Translations under genes and position numbers: made by a program | Notes under the pieces: model-generated | The model's input: the letters and a program-made list of their open reading frames with translations, nothing else | Database searches by the model: none | Told to the model about the DNA's origin: nothing | Part shown: piece after piece, positions 1-12,831 of the stretch | How positions within the stretch are numbered: position 1 is the stretch's first letter | Layout: every line of letters begins with the position of its first letter | NCBI RefSeq assembly: GCF_014236855.1 | Contig: NZ_CP051261.1 | Location: 3,038,001 to 3,102,000 of the forward strand | Source of the DNA: Xanthomonas sp. SI | Lineage (GTDB): Bacteria; Pseudomonadota; Gammaproteobacteria; Xanthomonadales; Xanthomonadaceae | Direction of reading: 5' to 3' | Length of the DNA stretch: 64,000 bases

Positions 1-435
1 GGTCACGAGGATCTCGACGTGTCCGAGGGTCTCGCGCAACAGGGATGGCGGCTGGTCTACACCGACACCGCGACCGCGACGTACCGCCAGAATGAGAAGG
101 AACTCGAAGCGACCGATCTTTCCTATTCGATCGGATTGACGGTGGCCGACAGCGGAATGGTCCGTGCGATCGCGTGGAGTGGCCCGGCCTACCGTGCGGG
201 AATCGGCCCAAGGACGAAGATCGTATCGGTCGGCGGCGTGCCGTTTACGCGCGAGGCGCTGATCGAAGCGGTGTGCCATGCAGAAGAAACGCCGATCGGC
301 ATGACGTTCGAGCAGGACGGCCGCACCGTCACGCGCATCCTCGATTACCGCGGAACGCTGCGCTACCCGCGTCTGGAGCGGATCGCCGGGCGGCCGGATC
401 GACTGCGGACGCTGCTGGCGCCGCGTCGAAAATGA
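1..435 (+). CDS. M61-family (glycyl aminopeptidase-like) peptidase, C-terminal part
   Basis: The reading frame is open from the first base of the window (G-H-E-D-L-D-V...) and ends at a TGA at 433-435, so only the last 144 codons are present and the start lies outside. The residues from about DLSYSIGLTV to LDYRG look like a PDZ-type domain: a beta-rich segment with a hydrophobic groove, then SGPAYRAGI and KIVSVGG. A C-terminal PDZ domain is typical of bacterial M61 peptidases. The zinc-binding catalytic part is not in the window, so peptidase activity cannot be checked here. The family assignment is from memory of family architecture. It is convergent with guaA, and only 28 bases separate the two stop codons. 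Confidence 0.6.
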   Translation, partial: GHEDLDVSEGLAQQGWRLVYTDTATATYRQNEKELEATDLSYSIGLTVADSGMVRAIAWSGPAYRAGIGPRTKIVSVGGVPFTREALIEAVCHAEETPIGMTFEQDGRTVTRILDYRGTLRYPRLERIAGRPDRLRTLLAPRRK

Positions 436-463
436 TCCGGCCTTCCCCGCAAAAAACCCGAGG

Positions 464-2029
<1,566 letters not shown>

Positions 2030-2150
2030 TGGGGCCGGGATTGGGGATGCGGGATTGGGGATTCGCAACAGCGGGATGGCGGCGATGTGCACTGCCGGTG
2101 GAGACGCGGCGGGCTACTACGAATCCCCAATCCCGAATCCCCACTCCCGC
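2030..2150. repeat. GGGATT-type inverted repeat pair between guaB and guaA
   Basis: About 115 bases contain a forward run of GGGATT-G/C units at roughly 2034-2068 and an inverted run (CGAATCCCCAATCCCGAATC) at about 2119-2149, with unrelated sequence between. The same arrangement occurs at 3661-3841 and 21482-21629. The inverted pairing of the ends resembles a miniature mobile element or REP doublet. No transposase is present. Confidence 0.75.
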
Positions 2151-2159
2151 GCATGGGCA

Positions 2160-4717
<2,558 letters not shown>

Positions 4718-4768
4718 CGAGGCGAGCGGGTGTAGAGTCTGGGGACCCCTATTGTCCCCGATTCCGCC

Positions 4769-5065
4769 ATGACCGACACCACCCGCATCGAAGCCGCCGC
4801 GTTCCGGCGGCTGCTGCAGCATCTCAATCAGGACCGCAGCGACGTGCAGAACATCGATCTGATGATCCTGGCCGGCTTCTGCCGCAACTGCCTGGCCGAC
4901 TGGTACCGCGACGCGGCGGCCGCCGAAGGCGAAACGCTGAGCAAGGAACAGGCGCGCGAACGCGTCTACGGCATGCCGTTCGCCGACTGGAAGGCACAGT
5001 TCCAGGCCGACGCAACGCCGGAACAACTGGCGGCCTTCGCCGACGCGCAACGCCGGCACGGATAG
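4769..5065 (+). CDS. DUF1244 domain protein
   Basis: A 98-residue protein that fills the whole DUF1244 family length. The hallmark segment is [19 protein letters not shown] near residues 31-50, with two cysteines, followed by [17 protein letters not shown]. It is predicted soluble, with no signal peptide or membrane segment. Its biochemical function is unknown to me. It is divergent from folD (51 bases between start codons) and its stop codon touches the ATG of the following hydrolase gene, which suggests cotranscription. Confidence 0.85.
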   Translation: MTDTTRIEAAAFRRLLQHLNQDRSDVQNIDLMILAGFCRNCLADWYRDAAAAEGETLSKEQARERVYGMPFADWKAQFQADATPEQLAAFADAQRRHG

Positions 5066-5839
5066 ATGCTGCGTCACCTGGGCATCGTCGCGGCGATCGC
5101 GGTCGTCGCCTATCTGGTGGTCTGCGCCCTGCTCTACCTGGGCCAGCGCGAACTGCTGTATTTCCCGCAGGCGACCCGCGTAGAAGCGGCGCAGACCGAC
5201 TTCACGTTGCAGCGCAGCCCGGCGCTGCGCCTGCGCGGCTGGCGGGTCAATCCCGGCCGCGACAAGGTGTTGCTGTACTTCGGCGGCAACGCCGAGGACC
5301 TGCGCCAGGCGCGCGCGCAGCTGGCGCCGCTGCTGCCCGACTACAGCGTGTACCTGCTGGCCTACCGCGGCTACGGCGCCAGCGACGGCACGCCGAACGA
5401 GGCGGCGCTGATCGGCGACGCGCTGGCGCTATACGACTATGTCCGTGCCACGCAGCCGCAGGCCGAGATCGCCGTGCTCGGGCGCAGCCTGGGCAGTGGC
5501 GTCGCCAGCCAACTGGCGGCGCGGCGGCCGCTGGCGCGGCTGGTGCTGGTGACTCCGTTCGACAGCCTGGCCTCGGCCGCGCAGGCGCATTACCCGTGGG
5601 CGCCGGTGCACTGGCTACTGCGCGACCGCTACGACTCGGCCAGCGCGCTGCGCGCTTATCGCGGACCGTTGCTGGTGCTCCGTGCCGGCCGCGACCAGGT
5701 GGTGCCGGCGGCGAGCACGCAACGGCTGCTCGATTCTCTGGCGCAGGCGCCCACCGTGGTCGCGATGCCCCGCGCCGGCCACGACGACATCAGCGCCGAC
5801 CCACGTTATGCGCAGGCGTTGCGGGCGTTTTTGCGCTGA
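5066..5839 (+). CDS. Alpha/beta hydrolase, membrane-anchored (YfhR/BEM46-like)
   Basis: A 257-residue protein with an N-terminal hydrophobic anchor (about residues 5-27, [19 protein letters not shown]) followed by ELLYFPQ, a typical opening of this hydrolase group. The nucleophile elbow is GRSLGSG with Ser141. The other triad candidates are an Asp in RAGRDQVVP (about 208) and His239 in AGHDD. The oxyanion-type FGGNAED segment near 72-78 is also present. The substrate is unknown, and the catalytic domain probably faces the periplasm. The start codon follows directly on the stop of the DUF1244 gene. Confidence 0.85.
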   Translation: MLRHLGIVAAIAVVAYLVVCALLYLGQRELLYFPQATRVEAAQTDFTLQRSPALRLRGWRVNPGRDKVLLYFGGNAEDLRQARAQLAPLLPDYSVYLLAYRGYGASDGTPNEAALIGDALALYDYVRATQPQAEIAVLGRSLGSGVASQLAARRPLARLVLVTPFDSLASAAQAHYPWAPVHWLLRDRYDSASALRAYRGPLLVLRAGRDQVVPAASTQRLLDSLAQAPTVVAMPRAGHDDISADPRYAQALRAFLR

Positions 5840-5877
5840 AGCGCTTCAACTCGGACATTCGCAGTCCGCGGGGACAC

Positions 5878-5966
5878 TGTAGGAGCGGCTTCAGCCGCGA
5901 CAGGAACATTTCCGGAGAGATCAGGTCGCGGCTGATGGCCCGAGGCCACGTAGAGCCGCTCCTACA
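5878..5966. repeat. TGTAGGAGCGGCTTC-type inverted repeat (REPIN-like)
   Basis: Two copies of the palindromic unit that begins TGTAGGAGCGGCTTCAGCCG face each other, at 5878-5901 and about 5925-5966. The second copy is degraded in its middle. The element lies between the convergent hydrolase and antiporter genes and could fold into a long hairpin in transcripts from either side. The family recurs at 45397-45516, and a covarying variant is at 36372-36436. Confidence 0.8.
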
Positions 5967-5979
5967 GATCAGCGGCGCC

Positions 5980-7830
5980 TCAGTCGTTACGACGCTCGTC
6001 CACCGCCTCCGCCGCCGGCACCGCTTCCGGATTGAGCGTGCGGCTCTCGCGCCGCGGCGGGGTGAACGGGGTCGGCTTGGGTACCGCCGGGGCGATGTTG
6101 CCGTACATCAGGCCGCTGCCGGCGCGCACATCGCCCGCGGCGATCTCCAGCTCCAGGCGCTCGGCGTCGCGACGGCGGATCTCGCGGGCGATGCTCGCGG
6201 CCTCGTCCTCGGCCATGCCCAGCTCGATCAGCGCGGCCTGGCCGAATTCCACCGCCGATTCGAAGGTCTCGCGGATCTGGTAGTCCACGCCGGCGGCGAT
6301 CAGCTTCAGCGCATGCTCGCGGTCGTAGGAGCGCACCAGCAGCTTGGCGTGCGGGAATTCCTGCGTGGCCAGCTCGACGATGCGGTTGGCCGCCTCGCGG
6401 TTGTCGATGCACACCGCGATGGCGCGCACGCTGTGCGCGCCGGAGGCGTGCAGCACGTCCAGGCGGGTGCCGTCGCCGTAGTAGATCTTGAAGCCGAACT
6501 CGGCCGCGCTCTGGATCATCTCGATGTCGTTGTCGATGATGGTCACGTCCACGTCGCGCGCCAGCAGCGACTGGCTGGCGACCTGGCCGAAGCGGCCGAA
6601 GCCGATGATCAGCACGCTGCCGGTGAGCCCGTCGGCGGCCTCCACGCCGTCCAGCGACGGTGCTTCCACCGGCGCCCAGCGCCGGTACAGCAGCACGAAC
6701 AGCGGGGTCAGCGCCATCGACAGCACCACGATCGCGGTCAGGTTGGCGTTGACCTGCGCGTCGATGACCCCGGCCGCGCCCGCGGCGGCGAACAGCACGA
6801 ACGCGAACTCGCCGCCCTGCGCCATCAGCACGCCGCGGTCCAGCGCCTGCGCGTGGCCGCTGCCGGTGAGCCGCGCGACCAGGTAGATGCACGCGGCCTT
6901 GGCCGCCATGAACGCGAGCACGCCGCTGAGGATCAGCGTCCAGTTCGCCGCCACCACCGCCAGGTTCAGGGCCATGCCCACGCCGAGGAAGAACAGCCCC
7001 AGCAGGATGCCGCGGAACGGCTCGATGTCGGCTTCGATCTGATGGCGGAAGGTGGATTCGGACAGCAGCACCCCGGCCAGGAACGCGCCCATCGCCATCG
7101 ACAGCCCACCGAGCTGCATCAGCAATGCAGCGCCCAGCACGACCAGCAGCGCAGCGGCGGTCATCACTTCGCGTGCCTTGGCCGCGGCCAGCAACCGGAA
7201 CAGCGGGTTCAGCAGCCAGCGCCCGGCCACCAGCAGGCCGACGATCGCCGCCGCGCCGACGCCGATGCCGATCCAGCGCGAAGGCGCATCGGCGGCAACC
7301 GGCACCGGCGCCATCCACGCCACCACGGCCAGCAGCGGCACGATCAGCAGGTCCTCGAACAACAGGATCGCGACGATCTTCTGCCCCGCCGGCAAGGCGA
7401 TGTCGCCGCGCTCGCCGAGCAATTGCATCACCACCGCGGTGGAGGTGAGCACGAAGCCGGACGCGGCGATGAACGCCACTGGCGAGGACAGTCCCAGCGC
7501 CAGCCCGACCCCGGTCAGCACCGTCGCGCACACCACGATCTGCGCCGTGCCCAGGCCGAAGATCTGCTTGCGCAGGCTCCACAGGTGCGAGGGCCGCATC
7601 TCCAGCCCGATCACGAACAGGAACATCACCACGCCCAGCTCGGCCACGTGCAGGATCGCCTGCGGATCGGCGAACCAGCCGAATCCGAACGGCCCGATCG
7701 CCAGGCCCGCGGCCAGGTAGCCGAGCACCGAGCCCAGGCCCAGGCGGCGGAACACCGGCACCGCCACCACCGCGGCGCCGAGCAACGCCACCACCTTGAT
7801 CAATTCACTGCTGTCGGCTGCACTGGTCAT
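5980..7830 (-). CDS. Monovalent cation:proton antiporter, KefB/KefC type (CPA2) with RCK domain
   Basis: A 616-residue inner membrane protein. The first roughly 380 residues contain about 12 hydrophobic segments of a CPA2 antiporter, including VAELGVVMFLFVIGLEM and ALDRGVLMAQGGEFAFVL. A cytoplasmic RCK/TrkA-N nucleotide-binding domain starts at SVLIIGFGRFGQVASQSLL (about residue 395), with the acidic end of the second strand in IIDNDIEMI. The tail after about residue 550 is charged and proline-rich and is not family sequence. By family it exchanges K+ (or Na+) for H+ under control of a ligand on the RCK domain. No KefF/KefG partner is adjacent, so glutathione gating cannot be assumed. Confidence 0.88.
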   Translation of the reverse strand: MTSAADSSELIKVVALLGAAVVAVPVFRRLGLGSVLGYLAAGLAIGPFGFGWFADPQAILHVAELGVVMFLFVIGLEMRPSHLWSLRKQIFGLGTAQIVVCATVLTGVGLALGLSSPVAFIAASGFVLTSTAVVMQLLGERGDIALPAGQKIVAILLFEDLLIVPLLAVVAWMAPVPVAADAPSRWIGIGVGAAAIVGLLVAGRWLLNPLFRLLAAAKAREVMTAAALLVVLGAALLMQLGGLSMAMGAFLAGVLLSESTFRHQIEADIEPFRGILLGLFFLGVGMALNLAVVAANWTLILSGVLAFMAAKAACIYLVARLTGSGHAQALDRGVLMAQGGEFAFVLFAAAGAAGVIDAQVNANLTAIVVLSMALTPLFVLLYRRWAPVEAPSLDGVEAADGLTGSVLIIGFGRFGQVASQSLLARDVDVTIIDNDIEMIQSAAEFGFKIYYGDGTRLDVLHASGAHSVRAIAVCIDNREAANRIVELATQEFPHAKLLVRSYDREHALKLIAAGVDYQIRETFESAVEFGQAALIELGMAEDEAASIAREIRRRDAERLELEIAAGDVRAGSGLMYGNIAPAVPKPTPFTPPRRESRTLNPEAVPAAEAVDERRND

Positions 7831-8394
7831 GCGCAGATTCTACGCACAAGGCCGCGGCGACCCCATGCATTGGCATGCGGCATGGCGGGCGGAGTACTGC
7901 GGCGCGTGCATGCCGTGCCGTAGTGCGTGACGCATCACGGCCATGGAGGGCACCGTGATGCCAACGACGGCGGCGATCGCCCTTCCCTTCTCCCACCGGG
8001 ACCATGGCCCCCTTTTCGGGGGAAGGTGCCCCGCAGGGGCGGATGAGGGGACGGGCGAAGCCTCGCGATCGAACAGCGCGAGAGCTTCGCTCCGGACCCT
8101 CACCCCAACCCATCTCCCGAGGGGAGAGGGGCTTATGGCTCTGCGCCGCAGAACTTTGCGTAGTCGATGCCAGTGAGTCGAAATACAGCAGGCGGCCGCG
8201 CAACGGCTCACCGATCTCCAGCAGCAGCTTCAGCACTTCATTGGCCTGCAGCATGCCGACAACTCTCCCTTCTCCCTGCGGGAGAAGGTGCCCCGCAGGG
8301 GCGGATGAGGGTACGGGCGAAGCTCTGCGATCGAACAGCGCGAGGGCTTCGCTCCGTACCCTCACCCCAACCCCTCTCCCGGGGGGAGAGGGGC
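7831..8394. other. 564-base gap: two CTCTCCC-type repeats and a decayed copy of the moeB 3' end
   Basis: No intact gene. Copy 1 of a roughly 130-150-base repeat (start CCTTCTCC, end CCCATCTCCCGAGGGGAGAG) covers about 7982-8135, and copy 2 covers about 8262-8395. Between them, 8136-8261 matches the 3' end of moeB (8397-8605) with substitutions and an internal deletion of roughly 85 bases. The unit repeat plus moeB tail has therefore been duplicated in tandem, and the outer copy is decaying. The part from 7831 to 7980 shows nothing I recognise. Confidence 0.8.
8136..8261 (-). pseudogene. Truncated, internally deleted duplicate of the moeB 3' end
   Basis: Reading on the minus strand, the ending TTC TGC GGC GCA GAG CCA TAA of moeB is repeated here with TTC changed (AAGTTCTGCGGCG), and the stretch AAATACAGCAGGCGGCCGCG is shared with 8522-8541. 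Compared with the functional copy, the region corresponding to about 8432-8518 (including the distal CPVC zinc motif) is missing. There is no start and no usable frame. It is a remnant, not a gene. Confidence 0.8.
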
Positions 8395-9534
8395 TTATGG
8401 CTCTGCGCCGCAGAACTTCGCGTAGTCGATATAGCCGGGAAAGGCGAGCCCGGGCGCGCATACCGGGCATTGCGGATCGGCAGACAGGCGGGTTTCGCGG
8501 AAGCGCATCGCCAGCGCGTCGAAATACAGCAGGCGGCCGCGCAACGGCTCGCCGATCTCCAGCAGCAGTTTCAGCACCTCGTTGGCCTGCAGCAGGCCGA
8601 CGATGCCCGGCAGCACGCCGAGCACGCCGGCCTCGGCGCAACTGGGCGCGAACTCCGGCGGCGGCGGCTCCGGGAACAGGCAGCGGTAGCACGGCGCCTG
8701 CCCGCGCCGGCGGCCGGCGTCGAACACGCTGACCTGGCCCTCGAAACGCTGCACCGCGCCGTACACCAGCGGCTTGCCCAGCTTCACGCAGGCGTCGTTG
8801 AGCAGATAGCGCGCCGGGAAATTGTCCGAACCGTCGAGCACCACGTCCACGTCCTGCAGCAGGCGTTCGACATTGGCCGAGGTCACCCGTTCGCGTATTG
8901 GCTCGACCTGCACGCCTGGATTCAGCGCGGCCAGCGCCGCGGCCGCCGACGCCACCTTGGGCTGCCCGACCCGCGCTTCGGTATGCAGGATCTGCCGCTG
9001 CAAGTTGCTGCGATCGACCATATCGTCGTCGGCGATGCGCAGCTGGCCGACCCCGGCCGCGGCCAGGTAGAAGCTCGCCGGCGACCCCAGCCCGCCGGCG
9101 CCGACCAGCAGCACGCGCGACGCCTGCAGCCGCCGCTGGCCGTCGACGCCGACCTCGGGCAGGCGCAGATGGCGCGAATAGCGCTCGAAGAAATCCTGCT
9201 GCTCCGGCGCCAGCGCCGGCTGCTGCAGCGGCAGTCCGTCGCGCTGCCAGCGCGTGGTGCCGCCCAGTACCGAGGCGACCGCGGAATAGCCTGCCTGCTG
9301 CAGGAACAGCGCCGCCTCGTGCGAGCGCTTGCCGCTCTGGCAGATCAGGATCGTCTCGGCATCGGCCGCGCCAAGATGCGTGGCCGGATCGTCCTGCAGC
9401 TGCGCGCGGGCCACACCGAGCGCGCCCTCGGCCATGCCGGCGGCGCGCTCGTGCTCCTCGCGCACATCGATCAACCGCGCGCCCTGAGCGATGCGCGCGC
9501 GGGCCTGCTGCGGAGTCAGTTCTCGAATGCTCAT
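8395..9534 (-). CDS. moeB: Molybdopterin-synthase adenylyltransferase with N-terminal rhodanese domain
   Basis: Activates the C-terminus of a ThiS/MoaD-type sulfur carrier by adenylation; the fused rhodanese domain can supply persulfide sulfur. The 379 residues start with a rhodanese domain (about 1-105, active Cys65 in ICQSGKRS), followed by the ThiF/MoeB domain with RYSRHLRLPEVG, the nucleotide loop GAGGLGS at 145-151 and DMVDRSNLQRQ. Paired cysteines CYRC and CPVC form the structural zinc site. The start at 9534 (MSIRELTPQQ) gives a complete rhodanese domain. The TAA stop is formed exactly where a CTCTCCC-type repeat begins. moeA lies 60 bases upstream on the same strand. A ThiF role in thiamine synthesis is possible, but the moeA/mobA context favours MoeB. 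Confidence 0.92.
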   Translation of the reverse strand: MSIRELTPQQARARIAQGARLIDVREEHERAAGMAEGALGVARAQLQDDPATHLGAADAETILICQSGKRSHEAALFLQQAGYSAVASVLGGTTRWQRDGLPLQQPALAPEQQDFFERYSRHLRLPEVGVDGQRRLQASRVLLVGAGGLGSPASFYLAAAGVGQLRIADDDMVDRSNLQRQILHTEARVGQPKVASAAAALAALNPGVQVEPIRERVTSANVERLLQDVDVVLDGSDNFPARYLLNDACVKLGKPLVYGAVQRFEGQVSVFDAGRRRGQAPCYRCLFPEPPPPEFAPSCAEAGVLGVLPGIVGLLQANEVLKLLLEIGEPLRGRLLYFDALAMRFRETRLSADPQCPVCAPGLAFPGYIDYAKFCGAEP

Positions 9535-9594
9535 GCGTGCATTATCGGCGCAAACCCGTGGTGCGTCCTTCGCCAAGAAACGCACACGCGCGGC

Positions 9595-10812
9595 TCAGTA
9601 CGGAAACACCTCGACCACCTCGCCTGCATCGAAACGGCGCGCGCCCTCGTCCAGGCGCAGCAGCACGTCGCTGTCGGCGGCGCCGCGCAGGCGGTGCGAA
9701 CCGTCGGCCGGGTTCGGCTCCACCCACAGCTGTCCGTGCGCGTCGCAGCGCATGCGCCCGCGCAGGAACTCCAGGCGGTCGTGGCGCTTGTCCCAACCCG
9801 AGGCCAGCCGCGCGCGCCATTGCGGGCGTGGCTCGGCGCGCTGCTGCAGCGCGTCCAGCAGCGGCCGTCCGATCGCCATGAACGTGGCCAGCACCGACAC
9901 GGGATTGCCCGGCAGGCCCAGGAACAGGGCGCGGTCCAGTTCGCCGAACAGCAGCGGCATGCCCGGGCGCATGCGCACCTTCCAGAAATGGATGCGGCCG
10001 CGCTCGGCCAGCAGCCGCGGCAGGTAGTCCTTCTCGCCGGCGGAGACGCCGCCGCAGGTCAGTACCACATCGAACGCCGAGGCCGCATCGCTGAGCATGC
10101 TGTCGATCCGCAGCGGATCGTCGGGCAGCGTCGGCCACGCGGTCGGCTCCAGGCCGAGCAGGCGCAGCTGCGCCATCAGCATGTCGCGATTGCTGTTGTA
10201 GATCTGCCCGGGCTTGAGCGGCATGCCCGGCTCGACCAGCTCGTCGCCGGTGGCGAACACCGCCACGGTGGGTCGCGATGCCACCGCCACCTGCGCCACG
10301 CCGAGCGCGGCGGCCAGGCCGATCCGTGACGGCGTCAACGCCACGCCCGCTTCGAGCACGCGCTCGCCGGCGCGCACGTCCTCGCCGCGCGCACGCACGT
10401 GCGCACCGGCGACCGGCGCGGCCGGCACCTGTACCTGGCCGTCGCGCTCGATGACGTTTTCCTTGATCACCACCGTATCGGCACCCGCCGGCAGCGGCGC
10501 ACCGGTGGTGATGCGTAGGCATTCACCGACGCCGATCGCCTGCCGCAGGTCCTCGCCGGCGAACTGCTCGCCGGCCAGGCGCAGCATGGTCGGCGCATCG
10601 GGGTTCAGATCGGCGTGGCGCAGCGCGAAGCCGTCCATCGCGCTGTTGGCGAACGGCGGCAGGTCGATCGGCGCGTCCAGCGGTTCGAGCAGGATGCGGC
10701 CGTCGGCGCGCGGCAACGCCAGGCGTTCGGCCGGCAACGGGCGCGACAGGGCGACGGCGGCGACGATGGCCAGCGCCTCGGAATAGGCAATACGGGAGGG
10801 ATAGTCGTTCAT
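9595..10812 (-). CDS. moeA: Molybdopterin molybdenumtransferase
   Basis: Inserts molybdate into adenylylated molybdopterin to give Moco. The 405-residue product carries the family signatures in order: PPFANSAMDGFALR near residue 50, FATGDELVEPG near 195, the MPT-binding TCGGVSAGEKDYL near 255, and GLPGNPVSVLATF near 305. The start at 10812 (MNDYPSRIAYSEAL) overlaps the stop of mobA by four bases (ATGA on the minus strand), a sign of translational coupling. The frame is open far upstream through mobA, but that sequence is not MoeA. Confidence 0.95.
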   Translation of the reverse strand: MNDYPSRIAYSEALAIVAAVALSRPLPAERLALPRADGRILLEPLDAPIDLPPFANSAMDGFALRHADLNPDAPTMLRLAGEQFAGEDLRQAIGVGECLRITTGAPLPAGADTVVIKENVIERDGQVQVPAAPVAGAHVRARGEDVRAGERVLEAGVALTPSRIGLAAALGVAQVAVASRPTVAVFATGDELVEPGMPLKPGQIYNSNRDMLMAQLRLLGLEPTAWPTLPDDPLRIDSMLSDAASAFDVVLTCGGVSAGEKDYLPRLLAERGRIHFWKVRMRPGMPLLFGELDRALFLGLPGNPVSVLATFMAIGRPLLDALQQRAEPRPQWRARLASGWDKRHDRLEFLRGRMRCDAHGQLWVEPNPADGSHRLRGAADSDVLLRLDEGARRFDAGEVVEVFPY

Positions 10813-11414
10813 GGCGCCGGCAGGATACCCGCTGCGCGCAGGTCCTGCGGCGTGTTGAGGTTGCCCAGGGTCAGCCCGGGCAGCGGCACGCAGGCCAGCG
10901 CCAACTGCCGCTGCAAGGCGCGCGGCGCGTAGCGTCCGGCCTCCAGCGCCGCGGCCAGCGCGGGACGCAAGCTGGCGACGCGGTACAGCGCCACCAGCGG
11001 CTGCAGGCCGTCGTCGTCCTCGGCATAGGCGCCATCGCGATCGCCACCGGCGTCGATCAACCTGTCCAGCAGCGCAGGCGGAAGCCGGCACAGGTCCACC
11101 GGCAGGGTCAGCAGCCACGGCGTGGCGCAGGCCGCGGCCAGCGCGTCCAGGCCGGCGATCGGCCCCAGCGAGCGTTCGGCGCCAGGCGGCGCGGCAATCC
11201 GGTCGGGCAGCGCGTGCAGTCCGGCGGCGGCGTAGCGCGGCAGGTCGCGGTTGGCGCTGACCAGCACCGCGGCGACGGCGGGCGCCAAGGCCTGCGCCAG
11301 GCGCTGCACCAGCGCTTGCCCGTCGCGTTGCAGCCAGGCCTTGTCGCAGCCGCCCAGGCGTTGCGCGCGGCCGCCGGCGAGGATGCCCAGCGTGACCTCG
11401 CGCCGCGCGTCCAT
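10809..11414 (-). CDS. mobA: Molybdenum cofactor guanylyltransferase
   Basis: Transfers GMP from GTP to Moco to form the bis-MGD precursor used by DMSO reductase-family enzymes. The 201 residues begin with the nucleotidyltransferase motif LAGGRAQRLGGCDKAWL (about 12-28), in which the Lys of GGxDK is conserved, and the metal-binding aspartate is in LLTLPVDLCRLP. It overlaps moeA by four bases and follows der by three bases, so der, mobA, moeA and moeB are probably read as one transcript. That links a ribosome-assembly GTPase with cofactor synthesis through location only. Confidence 0.9.
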   Translation of the reverse strand: MDARREVTLGILAGGRAQRLGGCDKAWLQRDGQALVQRLAQALAPAVAAVLVSANRDLPRYAAAGLHALPDRIAAPPGAERSLGPIAGLDALAAACATPWLLTLPVDLCRLPPALLDRLIDAGGDRDGAYAEDDDGLQPLVALYRVASLRPALAAALEAGRYAPRALQRQLALACVPLPGLTLGNLNTPQDLRAAGILPAP

Positions 11415-11417
11415 CGG

Positions 11418-12815
11418 CTACTTGCCGCGGACGTGTTTCATCAAGCGCCGCTTCTTGGCGATCTGGCGCTCGGTCAGCACGTTCTTCTTGCCTTCGTACG
11501 GATTGGCGCCTTCGCGGAACATGAAGCGCACCGGCGTGCCGACCAGCTTGAAGCGCTTGCGGAAGAAGTTCTCCAGATAGCGCTTGTACGACTCCGGCAG
11601 CACCTTCAGGCGCGTGCCGTGGACGATGAAGGTCGGCGGATTGCTGCCGCCCGGATGCACGTAGCGCAGCTTGGAGACGTGGCCGCGGATGCTCGGCGGC
11701 GGATTGGTCTCGTAGGCCACTTCCAGCGCCTGGTTGACTTCGCTGGTGCTGAATTCGCGGATCGCCGAGGCATGCGCGCTGTGGATCGAGCGGAACAACT
11801 CGCGCAGGCCGGAGCCGTGCTTGGCCGAGATCCGCACCGCTTCGGCCCACGGCACGAAGCCGAGCTTGCGCGACAGCAGCGCCTCGGCCTGCTCGCGCTG
11901 GTAGTCGGTCAGCCCGTCCCACTTGTTGACCGCCACCACCAGCGCGCGGCCGGCGTCCAGGATCGCGCCGAGCACGCTGGCGTCCTGGTCGGTGACGCCT
12001 TCGGTGGCGTCGAGCAGCAGCACCGCGACCTCGCATTGCTCGATCGCCTGCAGCGTCTTGAACACGCTGAACTTCTCCACCGCCTCCTCGACCCGGCCGC
12101 GACGGCGCAGGCCGGCAGTGTCGATCAGCCGGTACAGGCGGTCTTCGCGCTGCAGATCGACCGCGATCGAATCGCGGGTGGTGCCCGGCACTTCGGAGGC
12201 GATCATCCGCTCCTCGCCGAGCAAGCGGTTGACCAGCGTCGACTTGCCGACGTTGGGCCGGCCGACGAAGGCGATGCGCATGCGCTTGGGATCGGTGTCC
12301 AGCGTCTCGCCGGCGCCCTCTTCCGGCAAGCGCGACAGCACTTCCTCGAGCAGGTCGTCGATGCCGTGGCGATGCGCCGCGGACACCGCGATGGCCTCGC
12401 CCAGGCCATAGCGCGCGAACTCGGCGCGCACCTGGTCTTCGTCGGTACCGTCGATCTTGTTGATCAGCAGCAGCGTCGGCCGCGCCAGCTTGCGCAGCCA
12501 GGCCAGGATCTCGTCGTCGAGCGACGAGGACCCCTCGCGGCCATCGACCACGAACAGCACCAGATCGGCTTCGCCGGCAGCGGAGCGCGCTTGGTCGGCG
12601 GTCGCGCCGGCCAGGCCTTCTTCCTCGCCGGAAATGCCGCCGGTGTCGACGATCACGAACGGGGTGTCCGGCTCCAGCCGGCAGACCCCATAGTTGCGAT
12701 CGCGGGTGACGCCGGGCTGGTCATGGACCAGCGCGTCGCGGCTGCGCGTGAGCGCATTGAATAGCGTGGACTTGCCGACATTCGGCCGTCCAACCAGGGC
12801 GACCAGCGGCAGCAT
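11418..12815 (-). CDS. der: Ribosome-associated GTPase Der (EngA)
   Basis: Essential GTPase for 50S subunit maturation. The 465 residues contain two consecutive G domains, each with the P-loop GRPNVGKST (residues 9-17 and about 180-188), NKIDG and NKWDG guanine-specificity motifs, and the DTGG and DTAG switch II motifs. A C-terminal KH-like domain follows, then a basic tail ending [12 protein letters not shown]. Length and order are those of the family. It sits 16 bases downstream of bamB, an arrangement shared by many proteobacteria. Confidence 0.97.
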   Translation of the reverse strand: MLPLVALVGRPNVGKSTLFNALTRSRDALVHDQPGVTRDRNYGVCRLEPDTPFVIVDTGGISGEEEGLAGATADQARSAAGEADLVLFVVDGREGSSSLDDEILAWLRKLARPTLLLINKIDGTDEDQVRAEFARYGLGEAIAVSAAHRHGIDDLLEEVLSRLPEEGAGETLDTDPKRMRIAFVGRPNVGKSTLVNRLLGEERMIASEVPGTTRDSIAVDLQREDRLYRLIDTAGLRRRGRVEEAVEKFSVFKTLQAIEQCEVAVLLLDATEGVTDQDASVLGAILDAGRALVVAVNKWDGLTDYQREQAEALLSRKLGFVPWAEAVRISAKHGSGLRELFRSIHSAHASAIREFSTSEVNQALEVAYETNPPPSIRGHVSKLRYVHPGGSNPPTFIVHGTRLKVLPESYKRYLENFFRKRFKLVGTPVRFMFREGANPYEGKKNVLTERQIAKKRRLMKHVRGK

Positions 12816-12831
12816 CGCGAATTCCCTTCCT

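Noticed and set aside
5840-5877. Possible terminator after the alpha/beta hydrolase gene (GAAGCGCTTC)
   Set aside because: The 10-base palindrome is short and lacks a T run.
7805-8692. A 295-codon minus-strand frame through moeB, the repeats and the gap
   Set aside because: It runs out of frame through moeB and both repeat copies, so it is a by-product of the duplication.
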